Assembly: GCA_025403435.1 (NCBI GenBank)
Contig: CM046343.1
Coordinates: 29,247,742-29,311,741 of the forward strand
Direction: 5' to 3'
DNA from: Artocarpus heterophyllus
Taxonomy: Eukaryota; Streptophyta; Magnoliopsida; Rosales; Moraceae
Length of the DNA stretch: 64,000 nt
The notes beneath the pieces were generated by a model. It did not search any database and had not been told where the DNA came from. It was given only the letters and a program-made list of their open reading frames with translations. Both the position numbers and the translations under genes were made by a program. Shown here piece by piece: positions 23,001-37,839 of this stretch (the stretch's first letter is position 1; every line of letters begins with the position of its first letter).

Positions 23001-23721
23001 CAGGTGTTTTATTATTTAATGTCCCACCTGCAGCTGCATCAATGGTAGCCCAGATACTTGCACTAGACCCATTATAAAAAGTTTGTACCTGCATCCAGAC
23101 TGGTAATCCATGATGTGGGCACCTCCTTAGTAGCTCCTTGAATCTTTCCCATGCCTCGTATAGCGACTCATTGTCCATCTGCAAGAAATTAGTAATATCG
23201 TTACGCATTTTTGCAGATTTTGCTGGAGGGAAAAACTTACCGAGAAATTTTTGGGCCATAGTATCCCAGGTGGTGATTGATCCTGCAAGAAGAGATGTGA
23301 GCCAATTCTTGGGTTTATCCCTTAGCGAGAATGGGAACAATCTCAGTCTAACTGCATCATCTGACACTCCATTAAATTTAATAGTGTCACAGATTTCGAG
23401 AAATGCATCAATGTGGGCGTTTGGATCATCACAAGGTAGCCCACTAAATTGCACCGATTGTTGAATCATTTGAATGAGAGATGGCTTGATCTCAAAGTTG
23501 TTCGCTTGAATAGCCAGCCTCCTAATGCTTGAAGTGGCACCTTGAACAGTTGGTGCTGCATAATCTCTCAAAAGTCGGCGAGGGTTTTCAGCTTCACCTG
23601 CATTCGTCATTTTCTTAGTGCGATTTCTCTGTTCTCTTAACAGTCTTTTGAAAGTATGCTCGATTTCTGGATCAAACTTAACAAGTTCCCCTTGTTTAGT
23701 TCTTCTCATACACCCACACAC
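20058..23721 (-). pseudogene. Athila Gag-Pol, 5' part: gag, protease, reverse transcriptase
   Basis: About 1221 intact codons on the minus strand before the copia insertion interrupts RNase H. Start MCGCMRRTKQGEL at 23721, about 105 nt from the LTR. Domains: Athila gag (LYEAWERFKELLRRCPHHGL, residues about 190-210), zinc knuckle CEFCGGGHASNEC at about 304, aspartic protease with LCDLGASINLMPFSVF at about 595 (Leu where most proteases have Ser or Thr, as usual in this branch), reverse transcriptase with YSGYNQIPIAPEDQ, MPFGLCNAPATFQ and FMDDF at about 1040, then the start of RNase H (DASDLAVGAVLGQ). The frame continues at 10462. No stop or frameshift other than the insertion was seen. Confidence 0.95.
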
Positions 23722-23805
23722 TCCTAAAAATGAACAAAATAAAAGAATCTAGATTAAATCAAGAGTTATCCGGTATTAATATTAATTAGTATTAAACAAG
23801 AAATC

Positions 23806-23825
23806 CTCGGCAACAGCGCTAAAAA
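23806..23825 (-). other. Athila primer binding site, tRNA-Asp-like
   Basis: On the minus strand next to the 5' LTR: TAGCGCTGTTGCCGAGGA. The canonical Athila site complementary to tRNA-Asp is TGGCGCCGTTGCCGGGGA; the three differences are all transitions of the kind left by cytosine deamination. The 5' leader is very short (about 105 bp). Confidence 0.8.
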
Positions 23826-23827
23826 CT

Positions 23828-25143
23828 TGTTCGGTAAAATTCACTTAACGCAAGTGCACGTTATCGATCAAGTAATACAATAGTGAGTAAGAGTATCGTC
23901 TCACAGGGACTGTTGTATAATAATCTAACTAAGTACTAAAGTTGGATTAACTCTAAGGTTTATCTAGTTGATCATATGAAGTTGTGATTGAATAAACTAC
24001 TGAACTAAAGTACTAAATTAAGAATAAAAATTGCAATTAATTTCAAGAGATACTTCAATAAGACAAGGCGTTAAGGCATTTGATTTCACCATAATCACTA
24101 GATATGAATTTCATAAAATTATGCAACCCAATTAACAATACACATGTGATGACAGAAATTCCTAAATTATTTACTATCCTATCTCTAGGTATAGCAAACC
24201 TACTCAGTTTATTAACTCATTATATCTCTATGTGAATTTAAATAAATCAGAATGCATTAGGATTCATGAACTTTCCAGATTAAGTGACACAAATAATATG
24301 GTATATCTCTATCCATATTTAATTCATGGTTATATGTTAGATGAAGCATTTGCATAATTCTCCCTTCTCAGTTTTGAACATGCACATCAGATCATTTAAA
24401 TGGTAGCTAATCATTTAAAAGCATTAAACATAATAACAAATAACTCACATGAATAAAATCAATTATGGGGCATAAATATGAAATTCACATCGTCATGATT
24501 AGGTTGCATTATAGCCCTAACTAAGAAAATTAGAACATAATTGAAGAAGAAATAAAAACTGAAACTATAATTGAATCAAACATTAAGAGTTAAGAGAGCA
24601 AGGAATTCTGTCACCAATTCTCTCACTTCTTACTCCGGATTGCTTGACGGCTCCTAAGAAAAGTAAACAACGCTCTCCAAATTTTTCTAATAACCTAGCT
24701 CCCCAGACTATTCTATTTATACTACTCTTAAGTTAACAAATCCCTTGTTTCGCGTCCAAAAATCGTGGTTCAGAATCACTCTGGCGCCGCGGCCCTTCTT
24801 TCCTAGCGCTGCGGCGCTTCTTTCCTATTTTTTTCTTCTTTTTCGCCTAGCGCCGCGGCGCTCCTTTCCCAGTGCCGCGGCGCTGAGTTCCTGCCTTTAC
24901 GCTGCACAGTTTCTCCTTGGGCGCCGCAGCGCTGCTTTTCTGCACACGGTCCTTGACATGCAATTTTTCTCCAATCTCTTATGCTCGTGCTCCTTTTGTT
25001 TTCTTCTTTTTTCTTTCTTCAACCTACATCAATAAAAGCATACTTTCATGAAAAAGTTGGATGTTTCATGTAATTTTTCTCAAAAATATAGTAATATTCG
25101 CTAATTAAAAGTGACCAAATAACTCTCTAAACTAGAGTTATCA
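23828..25143 (-). repeat. Athila 5' LTR (right LTR)
   Basis: 1316 bp. On the minus strand a TATA box GTATAAATAG lies at 24713-24722, which would drive the element's transcript. Five GC-rich palindromes at about 24783-24935 lie downstream on the + strand, upstream of the TATA box in the element's own orientation, so they sit in U3 like an enhancer. The open frame at 24745-25035 is noise from this block. Confidence 0.96.
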
Positions 25144-25148
25144 GTAGG
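25144..25148. repeat. Target-site duplication GTAGG, right
   Basis: Matches 4070-4074; the pre-insertion host sequence continues from here. Confidence 0.95.
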
Positions 25149-26440
25149 TTGGATGCACAACCCTACTTTTATGTATTTTTTTCCTTACATGTATGTGTAT
25201 GTGTATGTGTATGTGTGTGTGTGCATGTGTGCGTGTGTGTATTGAAATGTGCTTGTTCTTTTTCTTTTTACGTTATAACAGGGGTGTTAAAAAAAACAAA
25301 AAAACTAAATCCAATTGGAAAAAAGGATAAAATTAGTCACAATAATAAAACTGACCAATTCGATCAGAAAACCAATCGCCTACGATCAGAAAACCAATCG
25401 CCTACAAAGCGAGTTGTTGGTTATCGGAAGGGCCTTTTCACGTGGGTTGAAAACCGATTGACCTTTTTTTTAATTTTTTATTTTAAAGCATGAATAAAAA
25501 CTATAATAATATGTCATGTATTAAACTCCACTTCATGTTTAAACTTTAAGATTTCGGACTTTATTGTTAGATTATTAAATTTCTTGGTTTTGATGCTTTC
25601 CCTAAACATCATTATTCTAAAAATTATTAGATTTTCTAAGCCATTTTTCATACATTATATTTGTACAAAAAAAGAAAAAGAAAAAACAAATGGACCCAGA
25701 TAGGTTACTACTAGGTTACAATCTCTAATCTAATTGCTTATGGCTTTTTAAACCAAACGCCAAACCAACTACCCCATAAACCAATCATCATCGGTTGAAA
25801 TTGACCAATCTCTTTTATAAATAATGGTGCTCGGTTTGTATTTTTCAAAACTGACCATCGTCGGTCAGAAATTGACCGACTAAAAATCAATCAAAACCAC
25901 CTTTAAACACCGTTATAACTTGTATATCTTTTAAAACTCTTACATATCAATGGTCTACTAAGTTTTATCAAAAATTAAGAAAGATATTATAGATCGTTTG
26001 ACAACTTAGTTCAAACCACAAAATTATTTAGATGAATAAAAATAAAAACCACAAAATTATGATACAATACATTTTGCTACAATATTTTTTTTTACAAAAT
26101 TTAAATTTCAAACAAATTTTAGTTTGACATATTGTCTTGGGTTAACCGTCTGAAAGCGTTTGCCGCGAGTGAATGAGGTAGTGTTACCCTCGCAATTATT
26201 AAATTAATTGACATTAGTCTCCTCCTTTTTTTTAAAAAATACACTATAAATTTTAAAATAAAAAAATTGAAATACATATAGTATTTTTCCCCTTAAAAAA
26301 GAATTTTTAAATATTTTTTTGAAGAGTATTTTAAATATTTTAATTATTACTATCATTCTCTATTATTGTTATTTATTATTGTTTTGAGGGTTTGTTATTA
26401 CTATTTTTATGTACATATATAATTTTTTTTCCTCTCTTTT
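25149..26440. other. Intergenic and promoter region of importin beta-1
   Basis: (GT)n-rich microsatellite at 25187-25241. At 25361-25403 a 22-bp block, with core GATCAGAAAACCAATCGCC, is directly repeated twice. Related words (GACCAATC, ATCGTCGGTCAG, TTGACCGAC) recur to 25890 in both orientations, like decayed transposon subterminal repeats, but no ends can be set. A TATA-like ATATATAAT at about 26415 precedes the CT-rich 5' leader of the importin gene. Confidence 0.5.
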
Positions 26441-26449
26441 CGTTTTCTT

Positions 26450-27888
26450 CCTGTAAGTCCCGGCTTCACAAAATCGGCGTCTCTGCTTTCACTCACTCTC
26501 TCTGCTAGGGTTTCAGTCTCTCTGGAGTCGCCGTTTCTTTCCTTTTCTTCTGATTCCTCTGCTTCGCCTTCTCTTCTTCGGCTTGGACTGATTGCTCGCG
26601 CTTCGTAACCGAGTCAACTCATCAACTCGGGCCAAGTAAGTGCTTTCTTCGGTTTTTCCCCTCTTCGTGCTATCTGAAAGTTCGGCGGTTCGATTTGCCG
26701 TTCTTGCTTCTGATCTGAACATTTCGATTCGTGATTTGTGAATTTTTCTGATTTCGATTCTCCATTTTTGTGAACTGGATCGGTTTGTTACTGTTTTTTT
26801 TCATTGATTAGTCCGCCTGGGTTCTGCTTTGGTCGCTTGGGAAGCGTGAGAAATATGATGTTTACGAGATTTTTAAATCGATTTTAAGGTTATTCGATGA
26901 GAAAATCTATGCTCAAAATTTCTGCCTAGTTTTGAATTTTAAGTTGGTTTTTCCACCTTGGAATTAGGATACTGGGAAATTATATGATCGTGCATTTATT
27001 TTTCCTTCTCGTCTACTTTTCTCTTATTTTTCTCGGTAACCAAACACAAGACAACGGTTAAAAACGGTTTTGCAAAAAAATTTTTTCTAGTTGGGAGTAC
27101 TGATTTCAATCTGGATAGTCACCACAAAGTTTTGATTTTTTTAATGTTTCGATCTTCAAGGATTTATGGGAAAGGGGCAACCCTCTTTTTTTTTTTTTAA
27201 GGAATTTGTTTGGATAACATAGATTTGTTCGATCTGATATTTATTTCTCTTAATGGTAATGCATTTTTTTTGAGAAAAAATTAATGGTAGTACATTTTAC
27301 ACACTACTTTTTGTTATATTGTTCCTGTAACACTATAATCATCCATTAAATTAGAGTTCAAATTCCTCGTTGCTTTTTATTTGGTTTAAGACGTGAGAAG
27401 AAGAAAGATAAGTTCCTTCTTTTTCTGCTTAGTAGATTATTCAGTATTTTCTACTGTTTTGAGAATTTTTCAAGAAATCATTGCCAGCAGCCTGTTGATA
27501 GCATGAAAAAATTTCAACTTTTAATTGAAAACTGATGTTTTCTTATCATTTTTCATCTGTTTCTCTGAAATAATTCCTCTACTTTGCAATTCACATGTAA
27601 ATTTAAGTTTTTAGTTTGTACTAAATGATTGTATTTTTGAAACCCAGGTCGTGTGTGCTTAACTCTTATGGTTCATGTTTCAAACTTTTTTTTTTTTTTT
27701 AAATTTCTTGTAGTTTCGTTATATAGCATGCATCATTTGGTTTCTTCATATATCGCTAGAATTCAATGGTTTTTTTTCCCCTGTTGGCAAATTGTATGAC
27801 GTGGTACTATTTGGTTGATTGGTACATATTTGTAAGAAATGTTGACTCTCTAATATTATCTATTGGTTGGTTGCTTTGTTTGTTTTAG
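26450..27888 (+). other. Importin beta-1 5' UTR exon and leader intron
   Basis: A CT-rich leader from roughly 26450 ends at CCAA (26635), followed by donor GTAAGT at 26636. A 1253-bp T-rich intron ends TTTGTTTTAG at 27887-27888, six bases before the ATG. A long first intron in the 5' UTR is common in highly expressed plant housekeeping genes and often raises expression; that effect here is inferred. The exact transcription start is not determinable. Confidence 0.65.
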
Positions 27889-27894
27889 ATTCAA

Positions 27895-30610
27895 ATGGCG
27901 ATGGAAATCACCCAAATTCTTTTAAATGCACAAGCAGTGGATAGTAGCGTGCGCAAGCATGCTGAGGAAAATCTTAAACAATTTCAGGAGCAAAATCTTC
28001 CAAGTTTCTTGCTCTCTCTTGCTGGGGAGCTGGCTAATGACGAGAAGCCTGCTGAAAGTCGTAAATTAGCTGGTTTGATCCTCAAGAATGCTTTGGATGC
28101 CAAAGAACACAATAGGAAGCTTGAACTCATGCAAAGATGGTTGTCATTGGACCAACCTGTGAAGGCTCAGATTAAAGCTTGCTTGTTAAAGACTCTCACT
28201 TCTCCTGCCCTTGATGCTTGGTCAACTGCCTCACAAGTCATTGCAAAGGTTGCTGGTATTGAGTTGCCACATAAACATTGGCCTGAACTAATAGAAGCTA
28301 TGTTGTCAAACACTCACCAAGTTGCAGCCCACACAAAACAAGCCACTCTTGAAACTCTTGGGTACATTTGTGAGGAAGTCTCTTCTGAGGTGATAGATCA
28401 GAGTGAGGTGAATAAGATACTAACAGCTGTTGTTCAGGGCATGAACGCTTCTGAAACTAACAATGATGTTAGGCTTGCTGCCACACGAGCACTGTATAAT
28501 GCTTTGGGTTTTGCTCAGGCAAATTTCTCAAATGACATGGAACGAGACTACATTATGAGAGTTGTTTGTGAAGCCACTCTTTCTTCTGAATTGAGGATTC
28601 GACAGGCAGCCTTTGAGTGTTTGGTTGCTATATCTTCAACGTACTATGAGAAACTGGCTCCTTATATTCAAGATATTTTCAATATTACAGCCAAGGCTAT
28701 CAAGGAAGATGAGGAACCTGTTGCACTACAAGCCATTGAATTTTGGAGTTCAATTTGTGATGAGGAGACCGATATTTTAGAAGAGTATGGAGGAGATTTT
28801 TCTGGAGATTCCGATATTCCTTGCTTTTACTTCGTGAAGCAGGCTCTCCCTGTTCTTGTTCCGTTGTTATTGGAAACTTTATTGAAGCAGGAAGAAGATC
28901 AGGATCAGGATGAAGGGGCTTGGAATATTGCAATGGCTGGAGGAACATGCTTGGGTTTGGTTGCACGAACAGTTTGTGATGATATAGTGCCGCTTGTGAT
29001 GCCATTCATCGAAGAGAATATAACAAAACCAGATTGGAGGCAAAGGGAGGCTGCCACTTATGCATTTGGTTCCATTCTTGAAGGCCCATCCGCAGATAAG
29101 CTCATGCCTCTTGTTAACGTTGGTCTGAACTTTATGCTCAATGCCCTGATGACAGATCCAAATAATCATGTGAAAGACACCACAGCATGGACCCTTGGAA
29201 GAATATTTGAGTTTCTGCATGGATCAACTTTGGACACCCCCGTAATTACACCAGCAAATTGCCAACAGATCATTCCGGTTCTTCTTCAGAGCATGAATGA
29301 TGTACCTAATGTTTCTGAGAAAGCATGTGGTGCTCTATATTTCCTTGCCCAGGGTTATGAGGACGTGGGTCAATCATCCCCACTGACTCCATTTTTCCAA
29401 GATATTATTCAGGCCCTTCTCAATGTGAGTCACCGGCCTGATGCTGGAGAATCACGCCTTCGAACAGCAGCCTATGAGACGCTAAATGAAGTTGTAAGGT
29501 GCTCCACTGATGAGACTACTCCAATGGTTTTGCATTTGGTTCCTGTCATTATGAATGAGTTGAGCCAGACTTTTGCAGCACAGAATATTTCATCTGAGGA
29601 GAGGGAGAGGCAGAATGAACTGCAGGGGCTTCTCTGTGGTTGCTTGCAGGTCATGATACAGAAGCTAGGATCATCAGAACCAACGAAGAGTCTGTTTTTG
29701 CAGACGGCTGACCAGATGATGTCCCTATTTCATAGAGTATTTGGTAGTAAAAGTGCTACGGCACACGAGGAGGCTATGCTTGCCATTGGAGCTCTTGCTT
29801 ATTGTACAGGTCCTGAGTTTGCAAAATACATGCAAGACTTTTGCAAATATTTGGAAATGGGTCTGCAAGATTTCGAAGACTACCAGGTTTGTGCCATTAC
29901 AGTTGGTGTAGCAGGAGATCTGTGCAGGGCGCTAGAGGGTAACATATTGCCTTATTGTGATGGGATAATGACTCAACTCCTCAAGAATTTGTCAAGTAAT
30001 CAATTGCACCGATCCGTTAAGCCTCCAATCTTTTCATGCTTTGGGGACATTGCTTTGGCAATCGGAGAGAACTTTGAGAAATATTTGGTCTATGCTATGC
30101 CCATGCTCCAGGGTGCTGCAGAGCTATCTGTCCGGACATCAACTGATGATGATGAAGATATGATAGAGTACACGAATACCTTGAGGAATGGAATTTTGGA
30201 GGCGTATTCTGGGATCTTTCAAGGATTTAAGGGCTCTAATAAGATCCAATTGTTGATGCCTTATGCACCTCATATCCTGCATTTCTTGGATGGTCTATTT
30301 ATGGGGAAGGACATGTAAGTCTGATAGAATTTCCTTGCATTTGATTGCTGGCCTTGTTTACGTTATTGTTTTGTACTATTAGTTTCTGATCTATTTTACT
30401 ACTTGGTGCAGGGATGAACTAGTGTCCAAGACTGCCATTGGTGTCCTAGGAGATCTAGCTGATACTCTGGGTAGCAGTGCTGGTCCCTTGATTCAGCAAG
30501 CTGTGTCAAGCAAAGACTTTCTAAATGAGTGTTTGTCGTCAGACGATCATTTGATCAAGGAATCTGCTGAGTGGGCCAAGTTGGCCATAAGTCGAGCCAT
30601 TTCTTTTTGA
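27895..30610 (+). CDS. KPNB1: Importin subunit beta-1 (karyopherin beta)
   Basis: Two coding exons: 27895-30314 and 30412-30610, with a 97-bp GT-AG intron (30315-30411) splitting an ATG codon. Product 872 aa, the normal length of plant importin beta-1. The protein is a solenoid of HEAT repeats that carries cargo, usually via importin alpha, through nuclear pores and releases it on binding Ran-GTP. An N-terminal importin-beta domain (about residues 20-100, HAEENLKQFQEQNLPSFLLS) is followed by repeats such as RQREAATYAFGSILEGP and KDTTAWTLGRIFEFL, with the acidic loop EEDQDQDEGAW at about 330-340 in the position of the loop important for cargo and Ran binding. The C-terminal exon (SKTAIGVLGDLADTLG ... 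WAKLAISRAISF) is the expected end. No damage seen. Start chosen: MAMEITQILLNAQAVD, directly after the leader intron. Confidence 0.97.
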
Positions 30611-32400
30611 GGCCGCTCTCGTACTTGGCATGTTATCCTTTTTGTCTTTGCATGCATTGGGTGTCTTAAGAGTCAGGTCTGAGATTGCATACCATGAGTC
30701 AGTTCATCGCGGTTTTGGGGAAATGATGTTTGGGTTGGTTGCTGGGGCAGTATTTTCGATCAGCAGCTTGGAGCCTCGTTTTCATATTTTCCATTTTATT
30801 GTTTGGCATTGCCACGTTTGTTTCTGCCATCTTGGCAGTGACAGATCAAATTATAGGAGGAAAGAAACAGATTGAATGTTTTTGCAGGATTGAGGTGGAT
30901 AATATCCAATATGACCCGCTCTATCTGGGGTTGAAGTCAGTCAAGAGTTTGAGGCCCTTCAGCGGCTGCGTTGGAGTTTGCATTTTCCCCACCTTAAATA
31001 TTTTTCTTCTTTTCTTTCTTTTTTTTTTCTTTCACCAGAATTTGGTGTCAAATTATTTTTGCATTGTTACATGTCAAAATTTCATATAGTTTTGTCACTG
31101 GTTTTGTAGTCATTCTGTATACGTTCTCATTTTGTGGGATTAGTGACGACCACATAATATTTAGCTTTATGCATTGTTATATGTTATCGTTTTTATATTC
31201 ACGACTTTATTCGTCTTCTTTTGAAATTTCATTTGCTGCATATATATATATATATGTGTATATATTTGCCCTAATCGAGATTGGTTACGTGCTGTGGACG
31301 CCGATGTATAGTTTAGGAGATTATTAATTATCTCTGTTTGGTGTGTACGTAGCATTGAGAAATGTACTGCCAAACTGAAAGGCAGTGAGAGCTCGTGCAT
31401 GTTGAACTTTTCATCCACTCAATCCTGCCGTATTTGTGATTTCTCTCTCTCTCTCTCTCTCGCTCTCTCGCGTTAACGAGACAAATGTCCAATTATGTTT
31501 AGTGCACTAAAATATGATTTGATCTGGAGAATATTTTACATTTGTCAATTATAATAAAAAAAGTGATATTATGAAGATAATTATTAAGCAAGGACGTTTT
31601 GAAGATATTTTTAAATATTGTGTTATATTGTACCGTAATTTTTTTCCTTTTTGAATGCCGTACTTGTGATTTCAACTTTCAGTTGACCCATTACGTAGAA
31701 AAAGAGGAAAAAAGATAAAAAAATAAAAATTAAAAATTAAAAATCACACGGGCGGACAAAAAGAGGTGAAATCAAGATTGATAAGGAGTGTGAAGTCATT
31801 GTCAGAAATTAATTATTATTAATAATAATAGTCTAAAGTCTATGCATTTGAAATGTAAGTTTTAGTAATGAATCTTAAGTTATATGACAATCAAGTTGGT
31901 CAATCCCCATACTTAGCGCCTGCGTGCGGTGTGGCAACGATGAATCAAAGTAATGGCTCAATAAGGGTAGTCCCAGCAGCACCACTTTGAATGTTGGTTA
32001 TTCATTGTTATTATTTTTATGTAGGTTATTATTATTATTATTATTTTATAGAATGCCAACTCTTCCCTGTTTAAGCCCCTGGACTGAAACTAATCACTGT
32101 GAGTTGATCATTAATTTCGTTTAAAATGCAACAAATACCTTTTCATCTATTAAGGACGTGTTTAGTTTCTAGTTTTTTATAGGATTATAAAGATGATTTT
32201 ATCCTACTTTGTCGTTAAAAATTAGTTTAAATAATTTGCACAGAGATGAAGCAACAAAACGGGCCTGGTCCATGGGCAGGCCTTAAATACTGATCGCCAA
32301 ACGTTTTAGCCCATCTCAGCAAAATGAGTTTATGAATCAAAAAAATGACAGTCATCTCTGGTGTCCATTTCCCTGTGAAGCGCACGTTTGCTCGCTCCAC
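30611..32400. other. Importin beta-1 3' UTR and intergenic
   Basis: The 3' UTR probably extends to about 31000-31100 (T-rich, no single poly-A signal chosen). Then AT-rich spacer with (TA)n at about 31240-31256, (CT)n at 31441-31469 and (ATT)n at 32028-32045. Overlapping open frames at 30630-31327 have no recognisable content and are read as UTR noise. No gene seen. Confidence 0.6.
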
Positions 32401-32404
32401 CCGT

Positions 32405-32575
32405 GTACACTCCAAATTCGCCTCTCTCTCTCTCTCTAATATTTCTGCGGAAAAGGAGAAACGTCATTTTTTTTTCAGTGAAAAACGCGAAATTTTTTTT
32501 TTCCCATTTTTCTTCTCTCTTTTCCTTTTTCTTTTTTATTTTTTTAAAACCCTAACTGCTTCACTAACTTCTCTA
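32405..32575 (+). promoter_or_regulatory. BAM9 CT-rich 5' leader
   Basis: The CTCTCTCTCTCTCTCT run at 32422-32437, followed by T-rich tracts directly before the ATG, is a common plant core-promoter/leader composition (Y patch). No convincing TATA box was found at the expected distance. Confidence 0.4.
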
Positions 32576-36011
<3,436 letters not shown>

Positions 36012-37839
36012 GAAAGTTACGTCCCACTTACTCACCAAAGCAAATGCTATCTTCTCACTCCAGCATTTGATGTGAATATGCACATGGAGACTACCTCTGA
36101 TCAACTGCTGTGAGATGTGTAGTAAATGCCTCATTTTTTTCCTAATGGATCTTCTTGGCATTGATCTTATTTTTTTAATCGGGACTTATTTGAATGTATT
36201 ATAATATATTGCCTTCCTACTATTTTTAAAATGGTTGGCTTGTTATCTACTGGTATATCTTCTATATTTTTCTGAAGATTGATCAACAGCAGATTCTATT
36301 TTCAATCCTCTTGTAAAGTTAAGCTCTTAATGAGTAATAATTGTGGTAAAATCATGCGTTCCAATCAATTCTGATGTTTTCCCCTTTGTTTAGTAGTTGA
36401 TTCCTCCTCTTTCTTCAAATATCGATGCATTTGCTAGAGAAACCAAGCTACTTGGAAACAAAAAGGTTTAAACAGGTAAAGAAAGATGTAAAAGCCAGGA
36501 AATTCCAATTGAATAAATTAACTCAATCAGAGCCCTGTAGTTCATTTCTTTTGATTAAGAAACTGCCTTTTGGCTGCATTCTTCTCTAATTGAAATCATC
36601 TTGCTTTTGTCCTTAGGAATTCTGGTTTATATTTGCCCTTTATACTATTGCGGCAACTTTTGTCAATTTGGTCAATTCATTGAGTGTCACATTAAACACA
36701 CATATGATCAGTTTTTTTTTTTTTCTACATTTTGTACAAAATGCTATTTTCATTTACGGTTTCTGCTTGTCCTTATCAAATAATTCACCTTAAAAAAGCT
36801 TTAGGGGCCAGTCTCACAGCTCATGAAAATTTCAGATTGTGAATGGTCAATAATCAATTCCAATGTTGTACAACTGCAACATGCTGATGCAATTGTCACG
36901 TGCAACAGCATTTCTGAGACTCTTTCTTTGTACACCGACTACAACGCTAACAATCTAGTTTGATATGGACCAAGTATACCTTTGCCTTTGTATTTCTCAA
37001 TGACCCTAGAACAGAGTATATAAAAATTTGTTTGGCAAGTCGATTGTAACCCAACCAACTATAGTGTTAAGCTCTTAGCAATTACAGTAGAATGCTCTCA
37101 CATGCTACAGTTTTTATACCAAATTTGTCAGTTTAAATGGGCTTGTCTAACGCACTATGAGATTAAGCAGATTAGTTGTCTAGATTCAAGTTATCGTTGG
37201 AAACTCCTCTCCCTTAGTGATTCACATTAAATTGAAAATTCAAATTTGTATTATTCACTTCCTCAAAATTCAGGATCCAGATTTAAAGAGGGTTCTTAAT
37301 CTAATGTGGCAAACAAAAGCAAAACACAAAGGGTGCTGCCGACAAGGGTTAGTTAATGTTTGTTTATCAGGAAAATAAGCTGGAATTTGGATGGTCAACT
37401 TTAGAAGCAATGACGTTTTCTGATATGACTGCCACCACTCATTTATGATTGTAAATTGAGCCCCAAACAAAGTAAGAAAAGATGCATGGTTTTCCTTTCC
37501 TTTCCATGGAGGTCCTCCCTATTCAAATTCTGATATATCCATAACCATACAATATGACATTAGAAAAGCTAAGAGGGATTATCATTGCGGAAAAGGATAA
37601 GCTAAGCATGCAAAATGAATAGTTAATGTTCTGAGCAGCTCAATAGCTTTAACTAGTATTAAATTTTCACGGGGACCTTACGTATATGCCCACCATATTT
37701 GGTTGTCATGAAGAAATGATTTCTGCCTCACTCGTAATTTTGCAGCCAAAAATTAAGGAAAATAAAATCTTTGACTTACTTTTCTTTGAACTATTTCAAA
37801 ATTAGATTTTACTTTTCCATAATAATTACGAACGGAAAT
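36012..37839. other. BAM9 3' UTR and intergenic
   Basis: The 3' UTR probably ends before about 36350. The remainder is AT-rich, without codable exons; short open frames at 36601-36783 and 37270-37470 show no family resemblance. It contains one MITE-like copy at 37025-37115. Confidence 0.55.
37025..37115. repeat. Small dispersed MITE-like repeat, copy 2
   Basis: GTTTGGCAAGTCG at the left, with GTAGAATGCTCTCACATGCTACAGT internally, matching copy 1 (CTCACATGCTACA). Confidence 0.45.

Larger units (their letters stand above)
4075..25143 (-). mobile_element. Athila-type Ty3/gypsy LTR retrotransposon, with a nested copia element
   Basis: The two 1316-bp LTRs (4075-5390 and 23828-25143) start TGTTCGG and end TTATCA, and are flanked by the 5-bp target duplication GTAGG (4070-4074 and 25144-25148). 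Genes run on the minus strand: primer site next to 23828, gag-pol from 23721, integrase ending at 8833, then an extra ORF at 6955-8022 before the 3' LTR. The gag with YEAWERFKELLRRCPHHGLP, the CX2CX3HX4C knuckle, the tRNA-Asp-like primer site and the third ORF together point to the Athila/Tat branch. Counting by eye, the LTRs differ at roughly 18 positions, mostly transitions. The element is split by a copia insertion at 10463-20057; without it, gag-pol is one open frame. Confidence 0.97.

Noticed and set aside
25340..25900. A bounded DNA transposon made of GACCAATC/CGGTCAG words
   Set aside because: Words recur in both orientations but no terminal repeat or target duplication could be set; left as a note in the intergenic entry.
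32345..32575. In-frame N-terminal extension of the beta-amylase from an upstream ATG
   Set aside because: It would place a Phe-rich stretch from a T-rich leader before the transit peptide; the ATG at 32576 gives a normal plastid targeting sequence and family length.
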